Of a DNA stretch of 64,000 nucleotides, positions 43,637 through 54,653 are shown in pieces. Below the pieces are notes generated by a model. That model was given only the letters and a program-made list of their open reading frames with translations. It had not been told where the DNA came from and made no database searches. How positions within the stretch are numbered: position 1 is the stretch's first letter; every line of letters begins with the position of its first letter. Made by a program: the position numbers and the translations under genes. This DNA comes from Cordyceps javanica (lineage: Eukaryota; Ascomycota; Sordariomycetes; Hypocreales; Cordycipitaceae): positions 1,922,001 to 1,986,000 of the forward strand of contig JAAECO010000001.1 in assembly GCA_036850795.1 (NCBI GenBank), written 5' to 3'.

Positions 43637-45186
43637 ATGACTGCTAAAACTACTGCTCTCTGGCTGCTGGCCGTGATCGGTGCTCATGTGGCAGCTCAGG
43701 ATGCGGAGGCTTGGTACGAAGCTCATCCAGGCATGGCGCATATCAAACGGGTGAACCAGGCCACGCACCAAATAGTCGACGAGTACGGTCGCACTCGGTT
43801 CTTCCACGGAACCAATGTTGTCATGAAGGAAGCTCCCTGGTACCGACCAATGGAGTGGACTCCAGGAGTGTCGACCTTTGGTGAACAGGATGTCCAAAAC
43901 CTCCACGATATGGGTGTCAATATTGTTCGTCTTGGACATAGCTGGGCTGGTGCGGAGCCTGTGCGAGGCGAGTACAACCAGACATTTCTGGACATCATGA
44001 AGCAACAGACGAAGCTGGCCGGAGACCAAGGCATCTACGTGCTGGTGGATGTTCACCAAGACGTCTTGGCGCAGCAACTTTGCGGCCACGGCGTACCCGA
44101 CGTTAGTCTCTCCATGAAAATGATTGTGATGCGCTAGCTAACGTGGAATCATAGTGGTTTGTTAAAAAAGACTGGATTACAGGGTTCAGAAAATTTCCCT
44201 TTCCTCTCAATAACTTCAAAGCATTTACTACCGACAGCAACGGGTTCCCCTCACCCAAATCACAATGCAGTAGCATTGACTGGTCTCTTAGCTACGCGAC
44301 AGTCGCCGTAGGAAATGCTTTTGGAAGACTTTATGACAACTACGATGGACTTGGTGACGCGTTTGCCGCGTATTGGAAGAAGCTGGCCTCGGGATACGTC
44401 GAAACCGCCAATGTCGTTGGCTACAACCTGCTGAATGAGCCTTGGGCCGGCGATACATACAAGGACCCAACACTGCTAGTACCAGGTGTCGCCGACCACA
44501 AGGCTCTCGAGGGACTCTGGAATCGCGCATCGAAGCAAATTAGAACTGTGGACAATGACACACTGATCTGGTTTGAGGGCGTCACGCTCGACGTACTCTC
44601 CGGCTTCAACGACGTACCGCTCGGAGACGGCTCAAAGACGGTACATTCCTTTCACTACTACCATCCGCCGCAGCTCGGGTCCATCTCCGACACTCTTTAC
44701 AACCGCCACAAGGATAACGTGCGACTCAAGACAGCCGGTGTCCTGACGGAGGTGACGTTCTGGATGGGCGACGATAAGCAGATGAAGGGTATCGCAGAGG
44801 CAATGAAGGCCACCGACGACAACATGGTTTCCTGGCTCGGATGGGCGTACGAAAATCTGTATGATGGAAAATCCGGGAAGCCGTACCCTGAGCTGCAGAA
44901 GCATTACAGCCGAGCATACCCAGCCGCCGTTGCCGGCACGCCAAAGTCGTTTGGGTTCGACGAGAGCTCCGCAACGTTCAGACTGGAGTTTACAAGCGAC
45001 GCGAGCATTGAAGCGCCCACAGAAATAATCCTACCCGCATCAACCTTTCCCAACGGCTACAACGTCCAGATCACACCGGAAGGTAGCTTGGTGCAACATG
45101 CGCGGGATAGTCGCACTCTAAGTCTCTTTGCTTCCAAGTCTCTCGCGACGGCCACCTCGATTTCTGTTCTCATCACTCGAAAGTAG
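43637..45186 (+). CDS. secreted endoglycoceramidase-like glycoside hydrolase, family 5
   Basis: Two exons, 43637-44101 and 44155-45186, give 498 residues. A signal peptide (MTAKTTALWLLAVIGAHVAA) begins the protein. The (beta/alpha)8 barrel shows RFFHGTNVVMKEAPWYRP, NIVRLGHSWAGAEP and VLVDVHQDVL. The acid/base glutamate is in NLLNEPWAGD (E250) and the nucleophile glutamate in GVLTEVTFWM (E354). Both catalytic residues are present, so the enzyme should be active. The arrangement is typical of fungal and invertebrate endoglycoceramidase relatives, which cleave the oligosaccharide-ceramide bond of glycosphingolipids or related steryl glucosides. A C-terminal beta domain (LEFTSDASIEAPTEIILPAS) follows. 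A role in remodelling fungal glucosylceramide or ergosteryl glucoside, or in attacking host lipids, is inference. Confidence 0.87.
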
Positions 45187-45608
45187 TAACTGCCATTTAG
45201 CAGCAGAATATACGTCGGCATGACCCAAACGGTCGCGCGATGATACTATTGACTTGCGCGCTGGTTCATTTCATATTCCTTCTACCGCCTTAAGTGTGTA
45301 AATATGTTGCGACCTAAATTTCTAAAAATTGTCTTTTTTTGCGAAAGAGTTACCAACCAGGTAAAATTACTCCTGTAGAACCTGCGTTCATTGCCGTATT
45401 GCGCTGCCTTTTGGTGATCCTCCAATAAGTGGGCCGATGAGGACATCTTCAAGCTCCAAATCGAGTGACTCGACTTGTCTCTTCCAATCATGCGCCGCGC
45501 AACCTGAGCTTCGAACTGCTACGACCAAGCTCTACGCGCCGAATCCAAGAAATTGTGTATCACTTTTGAAACAGCTCAATTCAGTTCACCGCTCACCCGG
45601 CGCCCACG
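45187..45608. promoter_or_regulatory. LIN1 promoter region
   Basis: No gene is supported. 3' flank of the GH5 gene and promoter of the LIN1-like gene. Confidence 0.45.
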
Positions 45609-46979
45609 ATGTCGTCTCGCTACGGTGCTGGTCGCCCCCGTCGTGATGGTGAGACCTTTGCCAGGACACACCACCACGACAATGAGCAGGAGGACGACTC
45701 GCGGGTGAAGTTTGACGTACGGAATCCCTCTACTCTGGCGCCTGATGCGCGAGAAGATGACGCAATCCTCGATGCAGATGTCATCGGGGGCGGCGGCGCC
45801 GCAACCAAGCGCGGAGCTGTCAATCTTGACGGTTACGATAGCGACTCAGATAATGATACCTTTAATGCCCGAGCTGAAAGCCGGAAGAAGGGCAAAGTGG
45901 ACATAAATGAACAACTAGACAACTACGACAATAAAGCTACGTCTGGTGGCCCATCGACATCCAAGAACGACGATGACGACGACGACGATATGTTTGCGGC
46001 GGCCGACGGCGAAGGCAGAGAAGACGATGAGAATGTCGAGCAGGCTTCTGCAGATAATAAGAAAAAGAAGGTCCAGTTTATGGAAGCAAACGAAATTGAA
46101 GGCCAGGACCAAAAGAGCAAGAGCGGCGGCACGATACATTTTGACGAGGAAGAAAGCAGTGATGCGGAATCAGAGAAAGAGCTCCTAGCCCAGGAAGAAG
46201 GCGTTGATGAAGAAGTTGGCGCCGGCGGCCTGAAGCGCAACGCGCCCAAGGTGGAAGCCTTCAATCTCAATGATGAAATGGAAGAGGGCCGATTTGACGA
46301 CCAAGGCAACTACGTCCGCAAAGCTGGCGACCCAGATGCTGTACACGACAGCTGGCTTAATGGCCTGAGCAAGAGGGACATGAAAAAAGCAGCAGAGGCG
46401 CACGAAAAACGCGAATCCGAAGCTAGAAAGCGTCGACTAGAAGACGACGGCCTTTTGAGCTCGGATCTACTCAAGACCCTGATTTTACACTTGGAACGAG
46501 CAGAGACGCCACTAGAAGCGTTGGCACGCCTGGGTAAGGGCCAGAAAAAAACCAAAAAGATCCCACAATGGAAGCTCAAGAAAATGAACAAGGGGATGGA
46601 TGTCGATCGGGAGGCAGAGCAACCAGACCAGGAGCAGGAACGGATCAAGGCCGCTATTGACGGGATCACGGAAGCGGCTGACAAGCTTCTCAGTCGTGGA
46701 CTGGAAGACGTTTACGACCAAGAGCGTGAGATACTGGTCCGCGAGTACCGCAAGGAGTCTGGCGAGGATTGGGTCGAGCCGACAAGAGAGGAGACGGAAG
46801 CTGGAGCCATGTGGGAGTTTCACTGGGTAGATGGTCGAGATGATGGGTCGACGCAAGGGCCGTTTGACGGGCCGACGATGAAGGCCTGGCAGGATGCAGG
46901 CTACTTTGGACAGGGTATCGAGTTCCGTCCGGTAGGAGGCTCGACCGAGTGGTCTAGCGAAACACCGTCGTTTATCTGA
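45609..46979 (+). CDS. LIN1: LIN1/CD2BP2-like U5 snRNP-associated GYF-domain protein
   Basis: A single 456-codon exon starting MSSRYGAGRPRRDG. It is acidic and low-complexity in the first half. The second half has ERAETPLEALARLGKGQKK and PQWKLKKMNKGMD, the conserved LIN1 core. The C-terminus ends in a GYF domain at about residues 398-440 (MWEFHWVDGRDDGSTQGPFD, WQDAGYFGQGIEFRPV), with the GPF and W..A(G)YF aromatic positions that bind proline-rich ligands. Family role: assembly factor of the U5 small nuclear ribonucleoprotein, interacting with Prp6/Prp8-type proteins. It is nuclear and intron-free. Length is within the family range. Confidence 0.9.
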   Translation: MSSRYGAGRPRRDGETFARTHHHDNEQEDDSRVKFDVRNPSTLAPDAREDDAILDADVIGGGGAATKRGAVNLDGYDSDSDNDTFNARAESRKKGKVDINEQLDNYDNKATSGGPSTSKNDDDDDDDMFAAADGEGREDDENVEQASADNKKKKVQFMEANEIEGQDQKSKSGGTIHFDEEESSDAESEKELLAQEEGVDEEVGAGGLKRNAPKVEAFNLNDEMEEGRFDDQGNYVRKAGDPDAVHDSWLNGLSKRDMKKAAEAHEKRESEARKRRLEDDGLLSSDLLKTLILHLERAETPLEALARLGKGQKKTKKIPQWKLKKMNKGMDVDREAEQPDQEQERIKAAIDGITEAADKLLSRGLEDVYDQEREILVREYRKESGEDWVEPTREETEAGAMWEFHWVDGRDDGSTQGPFDGPTMKAWQDAGYFGQGIEFRPVGGSTEWSSETPSFI

Positions 46980-49976
46980 TCGTGCCACAAGCACGTAAAG
47001 GCACACCAAGCACCAAATGCACTACCAAGGTGGGAGAAGCGAGAATGGCCAGGCAGACTGCACTGGTATGGGACCAGGCTGCCGTGCCTGACACGTGAGC
47101 CTGTCGAAACTGGAGCGGAAAGGAATCCTTGAACCAACCGCCGGGGTCTATATTAGCAGGATGATGAACTGGAGTCCCCCGGGGTGCATGGAAAATCTAG
47201 AACGTTGGGCTGCGCCCCGGGTTCTTCCCCCAGGAAAACGGCTTCCCATACAGGCCCATTCTTCAGCCGAGCAGGACCGGGGCAAGACGGCTTTGTGCGG
47301 CTGCTCGCTCGCGGGCGGGCAAGGAAGGAAGAAGAGCAGGACCAGCGCACCCGTTCTTCTCCGGCCCTGGGGCGGAAGAAGTGGAACGAGACGGGCAGCG
47401 CAGGCCCTGCGGTTATCGTGATGCGCCCGAACCTTGCCGCGTCTAAGTGGGACGGAGCGTATAATTATATAGTAACAGGAACCTAATAAAGAGAAGTTGA
47501 AGACAAGATGCAGCACCCGATCCCGATGCTTGTGTTAAGGGCAAAATGAGGTTCATTTGCGCAGTACGCCATGCTGCCCTCCCCACCTCTGCGATGGTTA
47601 TGCAATTACAAGAGATGCCGTCCCCCATGCGCCGCTCTCGCTCAGGTTTGCTATGAGTGATTTTTACAGCGGCAGTCGCTAATTTTTCTCTCTCCTTGTT
47701 CCCTCAACGAGTTGGGTTTTCTTATCGGCGGCTGCTGCAAGATGACACGGGCGAGAGGATACCAGCGGAGTGCACTGTAGCGGCCTAGCGCTTTTGCTGA
47801 TAAGTAATTATAGGTTGAAGGATGGGACCAGGGGACGGCGGTACTTGGAGGGTACCAGCTGTGGCGTCTACCAAGAGCCGGTGACCGGGTTGAATCGGAG
47901 GGTGGCAAGCTTGTACCTCGCAGGTTCCCCACCGCCGGACCGGCTTCAAGAGAAAGAACCAGTCAATTGTTGGAACGCTGGTTGACAAAGTTATTATTAG
48001 TAGTCCAGTCAAGCAGTACAGCATAGCGAGAAGGAGGCAAGACTTGCAAAACAACATTTAAAACAACAAAAAAAAAGTGGCGGCGGTATATTCCCAAGAC
48101 CCAAGACCCGCCGCAGGAAAAAGACGCAATGCCAACAGGGTGCGTTGATGCTGCCGCATGTTGAGCCTGGCGAATATGACTAGCTGGAGAGGAGCTATTC
48201 GGGCCTTGTTTGTCATCTAATCGGCCCTGGCCCAGCTGTTTTGTAAACGTGGGAGGTGTGTAATGGGGATGGAATCAGTCAGCCGGCGCCAGATCGGAGG
48301 ACTGTTTTTGGTGGGAAAGGGTTAGGAGGGATGGGCGCGCCTTTTCCGGGGCGGCCGAATGGAAAGTGTGGCCACCAACTATAATGTGACCATGGAATTG
48401 GAATCTGCGTGATTCGTCTCGGGATCAAGGATTACGGGAGTGGTGTCATTCAGCAAGTTGGTGGGCAATTCTGTCCGATGCGGTCATTCCGCCACGAGTT
48501 AACCTGTACATGGGCAGCGTGTACTTGGAGAGGGAGACTTGCTGCGTAGTGGGAAGCACAAGTTTGACCAAGAGGCAGAGGGGAAGGGTTTTGCATCATA
48601 GATGACCAAAAGAGATGAGACGAATGAGCTCTGAAGTATCGCCGTTCACAGCAATGACGGCGACGACCACTAGTTTTACGTAGCGAATCATGGTCAAGGC
48701 TTTGCGCCGAGACGGGTTGCCGCACGCAACACGGAGCTTGGGCTAGGAGTAATTAGTAACCTAAGAAGCCAAGTACCTAAGTAATCTGGGTACTTGGAGC
48801 AGTAAAATTTAGAGGTAGGTTTCTTGAGCAGTACTTGGTAGGTAGGGAGGTCGGACGTCAGTAAAGTGGGGGAGGGGGGAAGCAACCAGAAGGAGGAGGG
48901 AGGGCCCGGCCAATTGAGGTGGGATGGTGAAAAGTTGTTGGGATGGCAGGACGTAGCAAGTACGAGAATAGATACAAGGAAACCTCTATCTGAATGTATC
49001 AGTAAGTTAAGCATGGCGGTTTGGTTTGAATAGACTCCAGAGAACCTCTGCGGTCAAGATCTGCTGGGAGCTTGTACAGCCTCGAGCTCCGGTTATACTA
49101 CGGCTGGTGGTATGATGCTGGGCGGCTCTGTGTGCCCCTCTGTGCCCCTCCATGGAAGGAGGGGCGGGGGGACCTGCAGCGGGCGGCGGGCTGGGTGGTT
49201 TTTTTGGGTGGCGCGCCATTGCTACCAGAACAACAGAACAGCTAAATCAATGACTGGGCACCAGGTTATGCATGTAGGTAGTTGGGTAAGTAGGTAGGTA
49301 GGTGTTAGGTCAATAGAAGCTGCGAATCAGCCTACCAACTTGGGCTGTGCTTGTTGGCGAGGCGGCGCAATCAGGTCAGTCCAGCGGGACTTGCAGCGCA
49401 GCACCCGGCAGCTCTCCAGAGTTCCTTGGCTCCAGGGGCCTCTCAGCTCGCCAGCGCATGTTTTTCACTGACAATGGCCTTTTTTTTTGGCCTATTTCCT
49501 GTTGCACCTGGCAGCTTTTAGCATACCACAGCAGCAAGAGGTACTAACCAACCTTGCTGGGCCCCAGGCAACCTGCTACTAACGGCCAAGCCAGAATCCG
49601 TGCCCACGACTACAAAACCATTTGCCCACCCCTCCTCCTCGCCGCAACCTCTTTTCTTTCCTCTCCCTCTTCTCTCCCAAATACCTCATCCCTCAAATCG
49701 AAGGACCAAAAGTGAGTTTTCCATTCGCTCCCATCCTGGCTTGCACCCATCTCGAGCTTCAATCGGTTTCATACCCACCCACCTCATCACCTCACCATAC
49801 CTGTCTGCCCCTCCAACGGCTTGCCTCACCCGTGAGAAGCTGCCCGTTTCCCCCTCCTCCCTCACCAGACGTACCCCGCCATCCGTCACCAAAGCAAAAA
49901 ACTGCCCGTCGCTAACCATCAAACACCCCAACAGGTTTTTTTCTTCTTTCCCACCTCATCTTTCTAAGCAATAACA
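46980..49976. other. 3-kb gene-free region ending in the GAPDH promoter
   Basis: No gene is supported. 47160-47430 is GC-rich with compositional frames only. 48760-48850 and 49270-49305 carry clustered GGTA/TACC motifs, including a hairpin with arms CCAAGTACC and GGTACTTGG near 48769-48800. 49600-49976 is the CT-rich leader of the GAPDH gene. A GTGAGT at 49712 and a CCAACAG acceptor at 49934 may mark a 5' UTR intron. Confidence 0.5.
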
Positions 49977-51321
49977 ATGTCCCCCGTCAAGGTTGGCATC
50001 AACGGTTTCGGCCGCATTGGCCGTATCGTCTTCCGCAACGCCATCGAGCACGACGACATCGACGTTGTTGCCGTCAACGACCCCTTCATTGAGGTCAAGT
50101 ACGCTGTGAGTTTCACCTCTTACATCGAACAAAGCTATATATAGATTGGTCTGCCCACGGAACCAGCCTTGTGCTGTTCTGAGCCGTGTCTGCGGCGTCT
50201 GGGCAGAACGAGCCTGTCCCCAACGGCAGTTCAGCCAAGCCGACGTTGTTGCTCGCCAATGCCACAACTTGGACTGCGGAACAACTCTATACCTCAGGCT
50301 AGCTGTGCAAGTGCCTGAAGCAAACACTCGCCACTTTCAATCACCGACAAGCTGCTAACCCTATCGTCCCGCAGGCCTACATGCTCAAGTATGACTCTTC
50401 TCACGGCGTCTTCAAGGGCGACATCGCCATTGACGGCAACGACCTTGTCGTCAACGGCAAGAAGGTTCGCTTCTACGGCGAGCGTGACCCTGCCGCCATT
50501 CCCTGGAAGGAGACCGCCGCCGAGTACGTTGTCGAGTCCACTGGTGTCTTCACCACCACCGACAAGGCCAAGGCTCACTTGCAGGGTGGTGCCAAGAAGG
50601 TCATCATCTCGGCTCCCTCGGCCGATGCCCCCATGTACGTGATGGGTGTCAACGAGAAGAGCTACGACGGCAAGGCCGACGTCATCTCCAACGCCTCTTG
50701 CACCACCAACTGCCTGGCTCCCCTCGCCAAGGTCATTCACGACAAGTTCGGCATTGTTGAGGGTCTCATGACCACCATCCACTCCTACACCGCTACCCAG
50801 AAGACCGTTGACGGTCCCTCGGCCAAGGACTGGCGCGGTGGCCGTGGTGCTGCCCAGAACATCATCCCCTCCAGCACCGGTGCCGCCAAGGCCGTCGGCA
50901 AGGTCATTCCCGAGCTCAACGGCAAGCTCACTGGCATGTCCATGCGTGTCCCCACCGCCAACGTTTCCGTTGTCGACCTGACTGCCCGTCTTGAGAAGGG
51001 TGCCAGCTACGACGCCATCAAGGCCGCCATCAAGGAGGCTGCTGATGGTCCTCTCAAGGGTACGTCAAATTATGGGTAAAAACCGGCACCAGTTCAAGTA
51101 TACTAATCACTTTGATAGGCATTCTCGGCTACACCGAGGACGAGATCGTCTCCACCGATCTCAATGGCAACACCAACTCGTCCATCTTCGACGCCAAGGC
51201 CGGTATCTCCCTCAACGACAACTTTGTCAAGCTGGTCTCCTGGTACGACAACGAGTGGGGTTACTCCCGCCGTGTCCTGGACCTCATCTCCTACGTCGCC
51301 AAGGTCGACGCTTCCAAATAG
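49977..51321 (+). CDS. gpdA: glyceraldehyde-3-phosphate dehydrogenase
   Basis: Three exons, 49977-50105, 50375-51059 and 51119-51321, give 338 residues. The start MSPVKVGINGFGRIGRIVFR is the NAD-binding fold. The catalytic cysteine sits in SNASCTTNCLAP, with the conserved HSYTATQKTVDGPS and the C-terminal VSWYDNEWGYSRRVLDL. Cytosolic glycolytic enzyme oxidising glyceraldehyde 3-phosphate to 1,3-bisphosphoglycerate with NAD+. Intron 1 is long for this window (269 nt). Codon use is strongly biased to C-ending codons, as expected for a highly expressed gene. The CT-rich leader supports a strong promoter. Confidence 0.97.
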
Positions 51322-52308
51322 GATGAGGAGTCCTCAGCTAAGCCGAGGCTATAATGCGGCACTGTGGGTTGACAGTGCTGGCTAGCTGGGGCGGGGCGGG
51401 GCCGAGTATCAGGAAAATATGATGTTAATGAAGAAATACAAAAATGAATACCAATCTTGCTTCATCTTGCGCATCCTTGTGATTTTCTTGTGGATGTGCA
51501 ATTTCCTAGGGGTTGCGGTCAAGTCTTGTAGCTGACTGTTAATTCAGACCTTCACTATCATAGACTTGTCGTAGAATGACTAGTCCTTACACAGGTCATG
51601 ATGTAAGTCGTCATGATTTGCATTGGTCAAAGAGTACAAACATACATCAGCAAGACATGACAATAACAACAACAACAGCGCTTGCGGCATGTTCTTGCTT
51701 GGCAAGGGGGACAACAAAAAGGTCGATGCATGAATTTGGCTCCTTGTCATACCTCACTGCCTCTCCCTATTCCGCTCCGTCCGTCCGTCCATCCGTCGCC
51801 GTCCATATCCCGGCTATATTTCCCACAGCTGCTGCTAACAAAATCATTGACCCAAGAAGAAGACCACACACACACACACACACGCTGAAGAGTCAAACTC
51901 GATCCGGGTTTCCCCTCTCCTCCCCTCTCCTTTTTGTTCTCGCTCTGGACCCCGCCGCCCTCCCATAGTTTCTTTTGTCAAGAAACAATGGGCAACCAAT
52001 GTATATAAAACAAGTTCAAAAAAATCTCCAATGTATAACGCCGCCATCCGAAAAGAAAACAACGGTTGAATGAAGAAATACATTTCCAGAATAGAAAACG
52101 TCTTGCCCATTCTGGGTATAAGTAAACAAAGCACAGAGGTTATTCTTTTTCCCTCTATCCTTACAAGCGCTCGTAACAATGCGCCTTCTTCCCCCTCCCT
52201 GCCTTGTCCCGCTTTCTGGGATCCCGCTTATTCTTGCTTGTCCCTTGGCTTACCACAGAGTCCTGTTACTACTGAATGGTGGCCCAGCACAGCCGGAGGC
52301 AAGACTAG
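51322..52308. other. convergent 3' region with (AC)n repeat
   Basis: No gene is supported. An AC microsatellite occurs at 51865-51883. Confidence 0.5.
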
Positions 52309-54653
52309 TTACCTCCCATAGTCGCGAGGGGTTAGCTCGGGAGTCCAGACGACGTCTTCCTCGGTGCACCACCGCTTCATCACGCGAAGCGCCGTCTCGG
52401 TCAGGTCGTCCAAAGTGGACCAGGGCGAGAGGTCGGCGCGCAGATGGGGGTCAACGTGCGCGTATGATTCGCGCACCTGGGCCAGCGCGCGGCCGCGCAG
52501 CTGCTCGTGATGGATCACTGCCTTGGCCGTCTCGGGGCCGAGGTCTAGCGCTGCGTTGCACTTGATGACCTCGTCCGCGGCAAACACCTGCAGGAGCAGC
52601 AGTAGTGCGTAGGCGGGACGGTTGCGCCCCGGCCGGTGGAGCTCACCGAGGAAGAAATCAGCCAGCGGAAACAGAGTGTGCCATTGTTTGCCGTCGGGCT
52701 TCTTGCCATTCTTGACGGTGATAGCGTCCAGAGCCTGGAATGTTTGCATGAAACACAAAATGCTCTCAATTGCAAGCATCGAGCCGAGCTTGGTCGACGG
52801 ACTGGTGTACTCGTCACTGGCGGACCGCGACTGGCTGTGCTTATTGGACGCGGATGGGCTTCGACGTCCTTTGTGAAAGGCACTGTCGGCGGCATGCTTC
52901 AACCCTCTCCCCAGTGTCCTCAGGCGAGCTTCTTTCTCTCGGAGCACGCTCTCACTGCTGAGATCCGACTTGCCCGTGGGAATACCATTTGGCCGTTTGT
53001 CGCTGGTGCCGGTAGATGAAGGCGTCCTTCTCATCGATTCACCCGGCGTGTGAGCGGTCGAGTTGTTCGAGTTGACCCGTGACATGGCCGTCTGGCTCTT
53101 CCGGGGCGGCGTCGTAGGCCTACGCCCAGAGCCTGGAGCATCGGACAGCCGCGACTTTCTCACTGCCATGGACTCAGCATCGGTTGCGACAACGGGACGC
53201 TTTCGTGCAGATGATCTGTCATCATCCGTAGAACGCTCCCGGTCCCGGACAGGTGGAGCCGCGGCGGACAGGCCCATGATGCGGCGAAAAGACTTGCGCA
53301 GCAGCCCCTGGGGAATCTTCATGGTCACTATCAAGCGCCGAGGTTTAACAGGCGCCTCATCTAGGCTATCGTCCGTGGAGGGGCTCTTCTTGTGTTTAGA
53401 CACAAGATCCCGCTTCTGCCTGGGTTGCTCATCTGGTTCGGGTGAGCCCTGCTGTCTGCGTAGGAGCGCAGCTTCAATCAACGGTGGCAGCGTTGGTGAT
53501 AAAAGCGGCGGCAGAGTTACTGTGGGTTTTCGCTTCTTGTCCTCCGCCGGAGGCTCTGGTTTCTTCGGCCGCGGTGGTGTTTCGTCGGATCTTCTTCTAT
53601 CATGCTTTGACGGTCGGTCGTCGTCAAAACCTAGACCTAGTCGTAGTGGTGATAATAGTGGCGGAACCACTGGCTTTTTAGGGCTCTCCTGTTTGGGCGT
53701 AGATTTTCCAACTGTGCCAGCATGGGTACCATTTATCGAATCACCGCGAGCACGGTTTGCTGAGGATACACCCTTGCCAAGGGTTGAGCCGCCTGGAAGA
53801 GAGCTCCTTCCATTGAGTAGCGGAGAGTCTCTGTGGCTACTGCCGTGGAGGGATGAGTCTCTCCGTCGCACAGGATCGTCACGGTGAGATGAGCGGTCGT
53901 CATTCGGTCGTGCATTTTCGGGCCGACTCCGCTTTTGCGGTCGAGCATCGTCGTCGTGGTCTGCGACGCGCTTCTTGCCGCCAGGCGACGGTGGTCTGGG
54001 TGGCAAGGGGTATCCTTTGAGCGGTGGCTTGGGTGGTAAGCTAAATGACAGATTAGTTGACAAGGTTGACGGCGACAGAATTCAAGTCAAGCATAACGCT
54101 ACCTCATATCCGCTACGTAATCTCTAGGACGTTGCTTTCCATCACCAGAATCCCTGGGGCGGTCCCTGCGCGCATCGCTGGGACGCGCATCAGGTGCTCT
54201 TCTCGAGTCAGCATTGGCGCGGATATCGGGAGAAGGACGTGCCCCAGGACCAGCCAGGGGTTTTGATGCGGATGCGCCAGCGCGATCGGAGTCACGGAGC
54301 CTGGACACGGAGGGCTCCGGCGGTGAGGTGGCGGCGGTCTTTTTGTTCTTGTAGTCGCTCAGCGATAGCTTCTTCTTTTCGCCGCCGGCCTTGGAAAGCG
54401 CCGCAACGTCTCGCGAGACAGGCTTGGGGGGTTCCTCACGCATGTCGTAGTCGGGACGGGTGAGGAGGACGCCGCGGTCGGCCTCGGCAAGCAAGGTCGA
54501 GTACTGGAGGCGGGTGCTGTGCCACTCTTCGGGGCGTAGATGGTCGTCGGGTCGTGGGCGGTATCGCCAGTCAGGGTGGTTGGAGAGGTAATATGGCGTA
54601 TCGGGTAATGTGCGCTGCGTCAACAGCTCGACTGTCTTCGCCGCAGCTTCCAT
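52309..54653 (-). CDS. large conserved filamentous-fungal protein, mostly disordered, with helical C-terminal domain
   Basis: Two exons, 54653-54103 and 54040-52309, give 760 residues; the joint (GTAGCG donor, TTTAG acceptor) reads YVADM-S-LPPKPPLKGY. I chose MEAAAKTVELL as start because the frame upstream looks like leader. The first about 110 residues are conserved (SNHPDWRYRPRPDDHLRPEE, LLTRPDYDMREEPPKPVSRD), then EKKKLSLSDYKNKK. The middle is Ser/Arg/Pro-rich and disordered. The last about 160 residues are helical (AIESILCFMQTFQALDAITV, LFPLADFFLGELHRPGRNRP, MKRWCTEEDVVWTPE). It may belong to the fungal Ell-binding (Ebp1-like) group linked to transcription elongation, but this is a weak recollection. 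Nuclear location is inferred from composition. Confidence 0.72.

Noticed and set aside
50294..50782. 162-codon minus-strand frame
   Set aside because: Antisense shadow of GAPDH exon 2 and intron 1.
53063..53887. 274-codon plus-strand frame
   Set aside because: Antisense to the Ser/Arg-rich disordered region of the 52309-54653 gene; compositional.
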